Below are positions 12,501 through 27,500 of a stretch of 43,311 nucleotides of DNA, one piece after another (the stretch's first letter is position 1; every line of letters begins with the position of its first letter). The position numbers were made by a program, and so were the translations under genes. The DNA is from Saccoglossus kowalevskii (taxonomy: Eukaryota; Hemichordata; Enteropneusta; Harrimaniidae). The DNA lies in contig NW_003144288.1 of assembly GCF_000003605.2 (NCBI RefSeq), positions 520,763 through 564,073 on the forward strand, in the 5' to 3' direction. The notes below the pieces were generated by a model. That model was not told where the DNA came from and did not search any database. It worked only from the letters and a program-made list of their open reading frames with translations.

Positions 12501-15500
12501 ATCATCTAATTAATGTGTAGTCATGGCAACATCATCACTTTCAATGATGATAAATGTATTTATTCCCTGACAAGAATGACACTGGTCTTTTTACGAATAG
12601 TTTTACATGCATTTTTTCAGGTGCACATCTCCCGAAGTGTGCAGGCAATTACTGTCACATAATGGATTCAACCGAGATGCATTTTATTTGTCGAATAATT
12701 AGTTAGAACTCCATAGCCGATGGGTGTCGCTAGGGCATGTATCTATTAAATTGATGGGAAGCTAACAAAAGAAGGTTGGGAACTTGCAGACAATGGGATA
12801 TTGTGTGAGCCATACACCATAAGCTCCAGGCAAATAACTAGGCATTGTTGCACAACTCACAGGACATCACTCCATTTAAAACATATCCAAATTAAATTAC
12901 ATCCTTTTGAATATGATGCTAGGGTATTAGGATAGCAAACGAATGTCATATGTAGCATCACTAGTTTGAATTAGTAAGTAAGTTTATTAAGTGGAAATTT
13001 CCTGATACATGTGATAGAATGTAGATACTAAATTCTCAACAATAACTCGTATACACACTCAAAAAACAAGGGTTGGTGTGTAATAAGTTTAGTTATCAAC
13101 TCTTTGAGCAACACATTATTTTTCCTTGTTCAAATTTTCTGTGAGTTTTCACTGAATTCAATCTTAATTTTGGAACAAATATACAAAATGTGATATTATT
13201 TCTAGTTTTCGATCAAAATGCGTTCACGACATTTTGTGCGAAAAGAAGAAGACTATATATATAAAAGGAATTTTTAGGGTTGAGCATCATTTTGAAACAT
13301 TTTAAGAGGGGCAGTGGTTGACTGCATGGCGTGAAGTGACATGACGTGTAGCTGGATGATTTTGTCACATTGTCTGTGTGCATTAGTTTGGGTAACGTAA
13401 TGTACAGAACATGTCGACTCTGATTATTTTTTACCCTATTGTGTATTCACTGCTATATACATGTACAGGTACAACACTAATAGCAGAGGAAAAAAAATAA
13501 AACATAGAAAACATAGCTTATGATGGACTACTAATATCAAAATTTCCACAACATTGCAGATCAATAAATAAATATCAGAGACATCTGTCATCAATAGATC
13601 AACACAGTTGCCATGGTTATTTGGGAATAACATTACACCAATCAATGCCTGTTTTCTTAGAATCAATCTACCAATTTGTAAAACTGGAGAAAATTCCTCA
13701 AAATCATTTTGTCCCCACATGGGAATATATTTCCTGCTAGAGTGGGCGATTGTTGATTAGACTAGGAAATAAATAAATGGTCAATTTTCAACTCCATTCC
13801 ATCCAATCAAATAATCCTAACATTACGGTACAGTTATATTAGTGAAATACAGTCAGCTGAAAGATTTTGAACACTATTAATAAAAATCTCTGAATAATGT
13901 TACCACAGTATATTTTTTTTTCCTTTCTCATTTTGTTCGACGACATGGTTTGGGGTTTGACACATTGTTAAGATAACAACTATTTACCAGTGTAATAATA
14001 TTAACCATTTCACCACCACACTTTTTCACCCAAATTTTTTTGCGTTTTTGATTTATATTCTTCAATGTTTCTCGTAATGAATCCTACTTTTGAAACTAAC
14101 AGACAAAATTTGAGTAATTTTGTGGTTTTTACTTAAAAAAATTGGCTATTTTTGTTTAAATTTTTTGAAGGAAAGTGCAGACTATAAAAAACATGACTAT
14201 TTTGTAAATTTGTGATGAAAAAAAGGAACTGGTGGTGAAAAAATGGTAGCATATATTAACTTTGCAGCCATTCTATACTCATTCTACATCATTATAATCA
14301 AGAAAGCTGTTAATTTTTTTGTAAGTACATGTACATACACACACGTACATGGGAGAGTGTGCAATAACATACACTTCAAAATCTAACATTGTATGAATTT
14401 TATTCAGTGAATATTTATTTCAATGAAGAAAAAAAACTCTTTCTTGCCACTAACAGAGCTGTGGTTCTAAATTTCATTTTTTTCTAAAGAGTGTTACATG
14501 TGGTGTCAAAAGTGAAACATCACTGCAAGATGACGCACATTACCAGAAAACACATGTAATGTTCAACTAAATAAAAATGAGTTGGTAATGTGAGAACAGA
14601 AACGTGACTAAAATCAATCAATAGGTAGGTATAGTTCTTTAATATTCAGGAAAACCCCCCACGTTTTTATTTGTAAAGAGGAGACCTTGCACAGCGAGCA
14701 ACTAATTGAATTGAATCACCACACAGACACAGTCAAATGGAGGAAATTTCGCTACCAATTCATTATGATTAAAACCAAAGACAATATCAGGTCAGCTGGT
14801 ACACGTATCCACATGACAATTTTCCATTATCAATGGATGAAGCAGTCATATACTCAATTCCACAAACAAAAATTTCCAAAATGATGGGATCGAATGTAGT
14901 AGCCATTAAAAAAGTGGGCCGATAGTGTTTGAAAAACCATCCACTCAAACAAACGACACACTAAAGTAAACCTCAAACAAAATAAAGTAATCAATCACAC
15001 AACATCTTTGCACTGCAACTACTTGCCCTATATGGCAACAAATAATAAAATGAAAAATGGAGGGAAAAAACGAAAAAGAAACCATATGTTAAAGCAATTA
15101 CAGTCAACACTGGTATAATTATTGGAATAGAGGACGTTTCAATCAATTTGAGTGCAACGTTGATGGATTGTCTATGACTTATCCTTTCAGTTATACAGCT
15201 ATCACAATGTTGTTTTCTGAGGATTATACAGGCACTTTATCATATTTTCCAGGCATTGAGATTTCAATTTGAATGTTCTCTCAAATAACAGCTACAAGGT
15301 TAACAGTGCTTGAAAGCTGTCATATTTACTCTCAGAACATTAGAGGTCGAAGTGCTAAAATACATCAATATTATACTATGTTTGATTCCCAGAAACATTA
15401 CTGAAGAACAAATATATTGATTGTACGGCAGTTGTAAATATTCATGAACCTGACATGTATAATTGTTTGATTTTTGTTTCCTCAATATTTGTGATCAAGT

Positions 15501-18500
15501 GAAGAAGAAAAGAAGCACACCAGCGCATGAAGGTATCAACTAAAATAACCGTTCTGGCAATTGAACATTTGACTGGGGACTTCAACGACGGGGGCGTCTC
15601 TGTGACGACTATAAAATATTATCCACAACTTAACCAAATATAATTCTGATCCACCGACAAAAATATGAATTCAACTCACAAAATAGCTTATAAAAACAAC
15701 ATTAATCGTAATTCTAAAATGTTCCACCAAAACAGCAATATTTTAATTCCCAAATATTTAATAATTTGTTAACAAAAAAATTATTGGTATTAAATATACT
15801 CAAATCATGGCAAACATGGTAGTCATTGCAGTTACAAAATCACACAAGGGAAAGCGAAGTGACACGTCTATACAACACATCACTATCAGGCAAGTGATCT
15901 ATTGTGCTTTACTAGAAATTATTATACTTAGGGATGAAACATTGTTTTCATGACAAAGATGTTCTATAACTAAGACAGATAGCGATAACTGGTGTCACAG
16001 ACATACTGGTAAGATAACCATGCCTATTGTTACACACGTTTTGTTATGATGGTGACGACATTTGAGATTTTCATCTCAAAACTATTGCATACAGAGAGAT
16101 AATAATATCTCGGTGTCTGCAAGTATCAAACAGGAATAAACAGAGATGGAAAACATAGATTGAATAATCTACGAATAAACACTTTCCAATCGCAGCTGCA
16201 ATAGTACGAGTGTGTGATCCGGAAAAAGAAAATAATATGAAATGATGACCAACGATTCACAAGCAAATATGACACATCTAATCCTGGAGTATTTTCCAAA
16301 AATATGTTGGCAATTTTGGACTATCAGTTGAGGCTTTCAGCAGAAAATGTGTTAACAAGACTGAACAAAGTTTACAGAACCGATAGAACCGTAATCCAAA
16401 GCGCATACAGACTAATGCAGCCTGGGTAGGGTGAGCATGATTTAGACATTTTATAACCGAGCATACCTTCTAACAATATATGAATGAATTACTGAATTTA
16501 AAAATAAACGATAGTGGAATCTAGACACCTACATGATAATGCAGTTCTCGGTGTTTGTTGATGCATCCCGCATAATCCTTGGTTGTGACATCGCTCGGAA
16601 CGTTGGCTTCCAGAACCTCTCGAACAGAATGCGGTTTCTCGCCGTGTTAGTAACAGTGGCAGACATTTTTAAATGAAGCCTGCTAGAATATTCATTCGTG
16701 GAAAAGCTCGGCATCGATGCTTGTTTCGTTGTAACGTGGATAATCAGAAGAAATTATTTTCACCACAGCATCACATTTCACACAACTAGCAAGCAATGTG
16801 CTAAAGTTGTATCCATCGTGACTGCAACAATGTTACTATGCACTATCATTGCGACCAGCACAAGGATAAAAAGAGATGTTGAATTTTCTATGAATACTGT
16901 TTCAATATTCTCATTATTTTCCTGTTTCTAGCAATTCATTGATTTCTAAAACACCTGTTAGTTCCCATACGGTACACTATAGGGATTAATACTTTATACA
17001 TAGACTCAATTTACTGAGGACATCATTATCATAATTTATGCAAACCACATGTAAACATTAAGCCAATCAGCATCCAGGTCAATAGACAGCTAGCAGTAAT
17101 TTATTCAGCTAGTTATCGATGAGGGTTTAAAATCAAACTTGCTGGTAGTGTGCAGGCATAAATCAGGCATTTTCCATTTTCATGAACAATCTTTGCTATG
17201 TACAGTAAATGGAGGGAAGGGAAGGGAATAATATTTTTAATTGATTTTATATCATTCATTATCAAATTCATAATAATGTATGCGTAATTTTTTATATAAA
17301 CTCAAGGTCACATTTCAGGGAAAAATTAGATGAATATCTGGCAAATATTTCAAGACAAAATAAAGACTATTAAGTTTAATATCAGAGTTGAAACCATTTT
17401 ATAAGTAATTCATCTATCAATGGCACAGTATGAACAGCGCCCTCTAAATAGTGAATTTAGGACATGCATGAACCGCGGAACAAGTTGAATTCATTGTACA
17501 TGCAGTTTACTGGATTTTAATATCACAATTACCCAAATATTATTGAAAATCTTTGTAAATATTTCAGGGAATACACTGCGACTGAAAAATGTAAAGGAAG
17601 TGAATTTTAATCTTAAAGAGTGATAGTCATAGCAAGCATGTCCTGTTTGATATGCGACAAACATGATGCGAGTAAAATATATATCGTTTGTTTACACAAC
17701 ATTTAGGTGTATGATGTATGACAGCCGCCACACATAAGGTAGGAGTTTCATAGAGAATTTCAACAAAATTGCGTCTCCAGGGACGTTGTAAATTGTTTCA
17801 AACCGCAAATATTACATTACAGCCAATCACATTAAAGTAATAAGACAGTTTTCTGAAAATATTCCAAATAATAAATCAGATATCATCATGGTGATGTACT
17901 CAAAAACATTATATTCAATTCATGGCCCTTTATACGAGTAAATGCACATGAACAGCTTGATAAATTATTGATTAATCTTTTTGACATGGTCATCCTAGTG
18001 TCTGAGATGGCCAATCACAATCCCAAAGGAAAACTTGACAAGGCATCCTGTTTTATTTCACTACATTGCAGTCAGTCTAACAAAAAATTACAACATAGCA
18101 ATCTTTGTTTGTATGCCAGTACAAGATTTTCTGATGTAATTGTATTACCATGCATGCATGTAACATGTAAAGAATGACAAATTTTTACACTTGCCAAAAA
18201 TTAATTTGGATAATTTTTTACAGAATGTTTTCGACCATGGTGTGTGAGAGTTAAAAATGTGGATTTGCTATTTTTGATGATTTTTCATCAGAATTTAAAA
18301 AAAAAAAAATTTATGATAAAAAAATAAAAATAATAAGCACTATTTTAATGGCATTTTAAAAATAGAAATAAAAAAAACATATGCGCATTAATTTCACAGC
18401 AAGCTGATGCAGAAAACAAGACACAAGCTGTACCCACGAATACAGACCACAGATGGGTATTCCAGGTGTTCTCAGCCACGCCAGTCACCAGATTATCCGG

Positions 18501-21500
18501 ACGGTATAAGGTTACAACTTTAATATATTGTTGTTACATGTATATTCTTCATCCTTGCTTCATTCATCAAGAGAAATTAAAAAAAGCGATTCATCATTCT
18601 TTTTTTTAAATTGAAATATTCCACAAAGCAAATAAATATAAAATAAAGATTTTTCTTTTTTCAATTTTAAAGTAATTATTTAGGCAGAATGAAAATTTAA
18701 AAAATTGCCACAACACGTAGAAATAATTACATGCATTATAGATGAGATTTGCTCACATTCTGATTTCATATTCAGATATGTTATCTACTACAGAAGTGAA
18801 AGAGAATGTGGCAGTAAGGAAAACAATGACAGATTTATCAAAACGCATGTGTTACGGATGAACACACTTCATCTAAATCCATTCCCGTGGGCATCTCCTT
18901 TTTCATCAGCGGCGCAGCATTCATACCGTAATCAATCAGCGATATGATGATTGTTTCGATCATCATTCAGAGAGGATGATAACAGCGATATTTTCAAAAG
19001 CAAGCAGACCTCATGGATTTATCAAAAAATAAATAATTTTGATATTTGCTAGAGGGATTCACAAAACAAATACAGTGTTGATATTAATAATTTGTAGTCG
19101 CCATTTTAAGTTATTCTTATTTCTACGGTGACAGCCGGGTAGGAAATCCTACAAGTACTAAATTCGGTGATTTTTTTTTGTTAAACATTTTTATTATTTT
19201 CAACGTTTGGTTTCAATATCAATCAATATGTACTTTTCAATTCTTTGGCCGGGCAACAGCAGTTAATTAAGAAATATCCACCCTACAACCATTGTATGTA
19301 TGTTTTGCCTGAATTATGTGCACCTGTACATATAACATCCAGGGTAGCAACAAAGTACCATTTTGTTTTCCTAAACGCAGAGGTGCTATTAATACAATAT
19401 GCTAGGAAAGCTGCAGATCATCAGTTGAGTAGATGTTGTCACACAAAACCCATGATTGGCAGGAAGGGGTATCAGGGCTGGTACCAAGGGGTGGGTGGGT
19501 GGTTGAACACCGAGTACTAGTATGTTGCCTACTGATTGCCGTCTTTTCACATTCGTTTTGGCCACCTGTGAAGACTTTGAGCAGACAATGTGTTAAATGT
19601 ATAGGTGATTGTGTTTCCAACTGCCATAACGCAATTATGGTCACACAGCCACGTCAAAATATGCTATTTCTTGGTATATGTTTTCTGTGGCAAAATCCAC
19701 TGTACATGTTTATGGTTATAGAACTTGTAATTTGCGTGGAACATTTCACATATATTTAAAAAAAAAACATACATTATGAAAAAATCTTATTGTAGTCACC
19801 TCCACCTAAATATCAAACCAATCAAAAGATAGCAAAAACAGAAATCTTGATTAAAAATCACAAAAACATATACCACAAGTAGAAAATTGTAGCTATCATC
19901 TCAGAATACATAATTCTGAAAGAAAACTGACCCCAATATGGCATAAAAAAAAAACAAATTTCATAAATAACATCCAAATAATACCTAAATAGTTAAGATT
20001 GAACACTTCACATCACATGCATTGCATTTAGTTTCTCTCTAATCTTCTTTTTCACTAAAAATATATAATCTAGACACACTATGCCAATTCACATTGTACA
20101 GTGCTACATGTAGGGGAGGATTATAACTCCACCCGGATGAAGCAAAGATATAATCGCATCAGCTCTGGGGTTGAGCTAGCGTTGGTACCAGCATCACTCT
20201 ACATTTGCTGCTGTTCCACTATACTCAATAAAATGATAGATACGTGTCACATGATTCAGCGACACCAATATGTTTAACGGCTGATATTCAAATTTTATGC
20301 AAATTAACCAGGAGAGTTGTAAATAGTTTGCACAAGTAATACAATAGATGAATGACTACCAAAGAGACATGTTTAAACAATATTAGAGAGTCAAACGTGG
20401 TTTAAATGTGGATAAACTGTAATTGGTTTGTAACACTTTGCTCTGACAACAGACAGGGCTCGAAATTATGGAGGATTCATAGAGGACACCTATAACTTGT
20501 ATACACCTATCACACTGGGCAATGTATAGAAAGACAGTGACATTATTTTGTTAATTTTCTAGTAGTCTCATTAAACCACACCCAGTGATTTCAACGTCAG
20601 TCAGTTTATGAAAATTCACAGTCTACATAATTAGCAAGAAGCAGATGACACAGATATGTCCAAAGCTGTGTCATCTTATTTAAGAACAAGCCATGCATGG
20701 CACAGTCCCTGTTAGTTATAAAATTTAAGATATATAGTTTTTGGAATATAAACATGTCTGGAATATGATTATGATGATTGTTTAACATTTAAACGATTGA
20801 CATTTGTATCTAATCATCAAACGAGTATTGAGAGATATTGCTCTGGAAAAGCATTAATTAAAACAAAATCAGCCATTTTGAATACATGTATAATGAATAT
20901 ATAAAATTTGAAGATAGTCAGTCAAAGCATGTCAGAGATATGGCTTTAGAAGCCCATTCATTAAAACAAAATGGCCACTAGTCAGTCATTCTGAATCCGA
21001 TCTAAAAAATAAAATAATGTGCATCAGGAACCCGTAATGTCTAATGTATATACCAAGTTTGAACAAAATCTATGTATAAATGCCAGAAATGCTTGATATT
21101 TGAAGATTTTTAGCACAAAAATGGCCACCATTCAGCAATTTTTAATACGATCGTCAAATCAATATATCTGTATATCTATGACATGATGTATAATAAATAT
21201 TCAAAATTTGAACATAATCAGTCACAGCAAGTCAGAGATATGAAACTAGAACCACATTCATTAAAACAAAATGGTCGTCAGTCGGCCATTTTGAATCTTA
21301 TTTGGAAAACAAAATGATGTTCATCAAGGTCCTATAATGTCTAGCGTATATACCAAGTTTGAACAAAATCCATGTTCAAACAGCCGAGAAATGCTTGATT
21401 TCGATGATTTTTTAGCACAAAAATGGCCACCATTCAGCCATTTTTAATAGGATCATCAAACCAATATATCTGTATATTTATGACATGATGTATAATGAAT

Positions 21501-24500
21501 ATATAATTTGAACATAATCAGTCAAAGCAAGTCAGAGATATGGCACTAGAACCACATTTATTAAAACAAAATAGCCGCCAGTCGGCCATTTTTAATCTTA
21601 TCTCAAAACAAAATGATGTGCATCAAGGTCCTATAATGCCCAACGTATATATCAAGTTTAAAAAAAATCCATCTGTAAACAGCCGAAAAATGCTTGATTT
21701 TGATGATTTTTAGAATAAAAAAGGCCGCCATTCGGCCATCTTGAATCAGATCGTGAAAACAAATTGATGTGCATATGTATAATATCATGTATGATGTATG
21801 TGTGAAGTTTGATTGTGTTTGGTCCAGGCATTTCCAAGATGCAGGTCTGGACGCACACAAGAACGCACAGAAGCATGGAGGTCAAAACATAAGCCCCCTT
21901 TTCGGACTGCGTCTGAATGGGGACTAAAAACAAATTACCTACTTCAAATTAAGATCCCCTACTAAACATGTCAAAAATTATTTTGTAATTCAGATTCAAT
22001 TTACTACTAACATGCTACAATAACAACCTATATATCATCTGAAAGCTTATATACATGTATAGACGAATACGACAGTGAATATGTCTTACAAATGTTTGTC
22101 TAAGGGCTTATATGATGGCCAATTTTGCTATTGTGAAAAATTTTATATATTTAAAAAAAACTGTTGACAAACAAGCTGCTCTGTCTGTCTGTTTAATATT
22201 TAAATTTTATGCAAATGAAATGCAAATTGCCCAACACATTTCTGATCCAATCATAATCATGTCTGTTCAATATTCAAATCTTATGCAAATCAGTCAATTT
22301 AATTGGATAGCCAAAATGAATGAGGAAACATTCATAGAAACTAAATTGAAGTCAAATTTTACATAAACCGGACATGAAATAAAAGTTGATGGCATCCCAA
22401 AACGCTATATCACAGAGTACTGAGAAGAATTAGAAACAGATTTATTCCCATTGGGAGTTTATATGTATTTATAACCAGACTTAAAACCATTTTCTTAAAT
22501 CAGACAGCACTTTGGGGAAAACAAAGTAAAAGATACTACAAGGACTGAATGTCAACGTAGATCAAAATTTGATTAGCTGTGTCAAGTAATTATCCCTCAG
22601 GGCTTGCTACTTCAGTGGTGAACAATTCAAAAACTGGAATTTGTTTTTCCGACTTTTTCATTCCTGCACTCATTTTAATTCTAAACCACGCATTTGAATC
22701 AATAATAGTTTAATGGGCTCACTATCGATACACTCCGCATAAAAGACAGTTCACTTTTAAATTTTTCCAGATGGCCTGTCAAACAAAACACCACAATTTG
22801 TAAATACTTCATCTAACGAACAAAATACAATACAATTAAATGTATTAAATGCCATGATAATAACTGTATTTTCTAAATAGATTTCTATACTGGAAAACAC
22901 AAGTCACATATGGCGCTAAAGAAAGCAGAAGAGATCCCACACAAATGCATTACTAACCACGAGCAGCATGAATATTTTATAAGTGACAACATCTAATGGG
23001 CTTTGCTCAATTAATTATGCAAGTATTTTTTCAAGATCCAGAATGCAAAATGAATAAAAGTGTTGATATATCTTGGATACAGTCTGAGTCAGATTGGTCT
23101 GAAAGTCACAGTTGAATGAGCTAGGTAGCAAGATGAATACTAAATACAAAGACCACGATACATGACATTAACACTGAGAATGTTAGTCATACTAAAATCA
23201 GCCAGGTTTAATTTTTCTCCAAAATATTGAATACATGTTACGTTATTATTTTTCTATACTTATTTACTGCAAGTTGTTAAGTCTCACAAATAACCGATTC
23301 TATGACGTAAGTGGGCAGATGCGTTCATAATGCTTTGATCTGTTGTCAGTCAATAACAAAACTATTGAGAATTTCGATACCATATTTGCCATTAGTAATG
23401 CATGTGCGTAAATTTGCGGCATTTCTAATGTCAAAAAAGTAATATTTTAATGATTCAATCAACAGCCAATGCAATTTTTGATTTATATGCACGTCTGTAA
23501 GGTACATGTATGCGCTTCTAATGGACATAATGCAGTACTAGTGATCAACGACTACACAGCCAAACAAAATTACCTTCCTGAAAGACTGGGCAGTAAGTAT
23601 CTATATCTAACATCATTTTGGTGTCATAAGGGCTTCGTCGCTCGAGGCTGCAACTTACAAGAACGGTGTCTTCAAACACAAATTTTCATGATTGAATGTA
23701 TCATTGAAGCATAAATTACATAACTCTAGCTCATTTCAGATAACGATCAGCGTCATTTATCGACAGCACGGAATTCAAATATTACAGATAAATCTTCTCA
23801 GCTTTTAATTAATGCCCTCCACTGGATCCATAAATCGATGACGACAGGATTCGCGGATCAAGAAGTTGAGATCAGTGATTAGGCAACAGTACGCAGCAAG
23901 AATACTAATAAGCTTTGACAGTTGACAGCGATGAAATCTGACATGAATACCAAATAAGATAATATGAATCATATATTCATTGAAGTGTGCATCTTTAGGA
24001 TGGATGAGGCTAACGCGTGTTTGTTTTTGAATGAATCTCAATAGTATGTATTTTGATCAATTTTGAATTCACAATGCCCAAATATGGTTGAAGACAGCGC
24101 CAGCTGAAACATTCCACCGACTGCCAAAATTATTGGGAAAAAAAACCCGGCAATGTGTCGCTATGCAGAAATAACTAAGTCACTGTTTCCATAGAAAATA
24201 GTAATTATTTGATGGAAAACTAGAATCAAGAATTTCTATTTTTTTTTTTACGTATTTTTACTAGTACATGTAAGTAGCAGCTATCCATAAGAACTTGTTT
24301 GTACATTGGGAAGAAAGATAGTTGTTACACACCTGAATACTAATGCAAGCAATTAGACTACATGTTCTCTTAATGACTAAATGGACTTTATTATTGGGTC
24401 TGGGATCTACTGACCAACAAATTGCTTTGATTGGAGACGATGTGGAGCGTTCATCGACATAATGATGGGTAGTAATTGACCAAATTCCAAATGGTCATCA

Positions 24501-27500
24501 CGGTGCAAAGAAACCAGGCATACATGTACAATGTACTTTTTGTAGGGAATACATGTACTTTCATTGAGAGCCAAGAAGAATGCTCATTTTGCACACTTCC
24601 ATTTATTTCAGTTGATAAAAGCAGCCCATACTGGCGATAATGATACTGAGGAAATACAAAGTCATTGTTTCCATAGAAACAAATGAATCTGTAGGGCTTG
24701 CCTTCTCTTAAATTTTCTGTATTTTTTTTTAGAACCATCAAGGTCAGGGGTCAGGGCAATACTACATGTAATACTTAGATAATGAATTCAAACATCAACT
24801 AAGACACTTTTTAGTTGCGACTGTCAAATAAATTCAACTTTTCCGTCAATTTGAAAGCAGATTCACATTGGTAATCTACATCATAAGAAATTATTTTTCT
24901 AGAAATTTTCTTAATGACCAGCATAGAAAAATAAAACAAGAAGGCCGACACTACCACTATTCATCATACAGGTAAAAGGGCTGGTTGAGTTTTTAATATC
25001 TAGTAAAATGTGGTAGACCAAATATGCTAATGTTGTATCCATGGAATAAAAATGAAAAATTTATTTCAAACGATGTATTGATTAATTATCTTTCTGTAGG
25101 AAATGTACATTATTGATTGCGAAAACCACTTTTATTCACCAACCTGTGCAATGGACAGGGAACATTAATATTTCATTTCCAACCAATGGCAACAGGGTTG
25201 TACCAGTTATGAATGATGTACAAAAAACAGAAGAAAGGCAGACATAACAAACAAAAAGCTGTGTTCAGAAAACAGAAACACATAGATACAGTTGTAGTGG
25301 AGAGTCATGACCTGCTATTGCTCAGTAAACTGTAATCTGCTTACAACTCCATTAGTAAGTTACTTCCATGAGACAAGTACACTATAATATATGATCTAAT
25401 GACCTGACAGTCTTATCACAAATGTTGTAATATATTACTGGTAAGAACAAAAGTAGAATCACTTGTCATGACAATGGCATATTATCTTGTTTTTCTTACA
25501 TTCAAGTCAAATGCAAAATACAATATCTTTCATATTTTTAATGTAATTTGTAACAAATCAGTTCCATGTATTGGACAAAATGAACCACACGTTACAGTGA
25601 AAATCAAATTAATCAAGAAGATAGAGACGAACCATTGTAATACATTATTATGATTAAATATGATAATAAAGAATGTCAGTGAAAAATATGTAAAATTTAT
25701 AAATATATCGGTGATCACAATAACTTATTTTAATCAACATATCAAATGATCCTCAATCATTTAATAATTTTCATTCATTCATTCATTCATTCATTCATTC
25801 ATTCATTCATTCATTCATTCATTCATTCATTCATTGTGAAATATGACGAGAATTTGTCTTCCCGGATGCCAAATTGCCATGGTTACAGTGGGATGTTTAC
25901 TTACACTGGTCTGCTCTCTTCATCATCTTTCACAACTACACCTTCTTTGTCCATCAGCATCTGCCGAAAGATTGCCACCTTCTCTTTAACTTTGTCTTCC
26001 GGATATCTGATTAAATGAGAAAAAAAAACGTAATCAGTGGTTTGGAAGCACAATCGATAATGTGGTTGACCCCCTGCCAGGCTGAGTATGTCATAGACTG
26101 ATAGGGAGGACCAAAACCATTTATCAAGAATAATTCACTTACATATACAACAGGAAAACCTTACTAAAATCATGCAGGTGGTTATATAAATCCTAGCAAG
26201 GTTGATGCTGGGATAGCACATCACATTGCTACGAATATTCACAATAATAGAAAGATTGTCCCACACATGGAATATGGTTTCCATGGCAAAGTGCACTATT
26301 TGTAAATTTACCATCTGCACACAAAAAATAGAGACAACAATGATGACATTAAAAGTTGGGAATTGTTGCATGTACAAAAATATTAAATTATAAAAAAAAC
26401 CCATAACATATTGGGGAACCTGTGTCTTTAGTTCAATGTGAATCAATCCACGTTATTCTTAAACGCAAATCATCCATGATCTATCATAGGGAGTGAAGGG
26501 ATAATACCGCAAAAGACAAACTGGGTTTACAGACGCCAGAATAGTTGCTTTGATGGTACTCTACTGATAAGCACAGCGGCGCCATGGGGGTAGACACACA
26601 GGAAATACAGATTGCAGGAAATGTCGCCTGGGGAAAATTACATTACTAAGGTTATGATGATATGGCTCTAGGAAGTTGTATCAGTTTATATGACTATGAT
26701 ATTTAGAAGTACAGCAAATTAATCCAGACATACAGGGTATATAGAATTGTACATGTAAACGTGACAAAAAGGTAGCATATAACAGTTTGCATGGCCAAAG
26801 CCCCTGGTGTATCTGGAAGCACCGTGACTATGAATGTGTTAACAGCTACATGTATGGAAAGTTAAAAGCAAAGTGAACAGTACGTCAGCTATGTTTAAGT
26901 TCAATATTTATTTTTTTTCACTGAATAATATTCATTTGTTCTAGATAGTATGAATACTAAAATCCTGTTTGCTCATGGTAATCAAGTTTACGCATCCAGA
27001 CAGACAACTATTTTATCAGTAGAGTAAATCACTGGGAATATCTTTGCTATTTCCGGTAACACTCATTGGAACATTTCAGGAAATTTCTTTTCTTCAGGTG
27101 TTCATGATGAATTCAAATTTATCCATCCTGTAGTATACTGTGAAACAATTTAATTGCACAACAGACAAATTTTTCACAAATTTCAAGTCGATAGCAATGA
27201 AAAAACTAAACAGCATGTCAGCATAATGAGTGAAATCAACAGGACAGAAAATGATTGACAATCAAATTATGAAATTGGAAGTATGATGTATCATATTTGA
27301 CTGCTTCGCTGTGCAAATATTTTTGGCTGGCATTACACTACCGTAGGTTTTTTACACGCATGCCTGAGTTCTGAGCGACAATTTAACCATACTTCCAGCT
27401 ACAGAGCCTTTATTTGCAGAATTGCAAATTGCTTGGAAACGGAACTAAACAAAGCATACATGTAGGGTAGCATTGCAACAGCAACTATCCTAACAGGGTT

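Larger units (their letters stand above)
9400..25904 (-). other. SRRM2 intron 2 (16.5 kb)
   Basis: Runs from the exon 2 donor to the acceptor GGTTACTTGCAG at the 9401-9400 AG. It contains inverted-repeat elements (10456-10613, 10714-10857), a 101-bp tandem repeat (11073-11310), a dispersed direct-repeat pair (10866-11060 and 11867-12100), an array of 300-bp units (20829-21925) and an exon-like ORF (16533-16682). Between those I see only AT-rich non-coding DNA: 12.1-16.5, 16.7-20.8 and 22-25.7 kb hold no supportable gene. Confidence 0.85.

Noticed and set aside
19433-19759. 108-codon plus-strand ORF with several cysteines
   Set aside because: No recognisable domain, no flanking splice signals that extend it, and a length within chance for 43 kb.
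25746-26018. 90-codon plus-strand ORF with FIHSFIHS repeats
   Set aside because: Translation of the (ATTC)n microsatellite and the antisense of exon 2.
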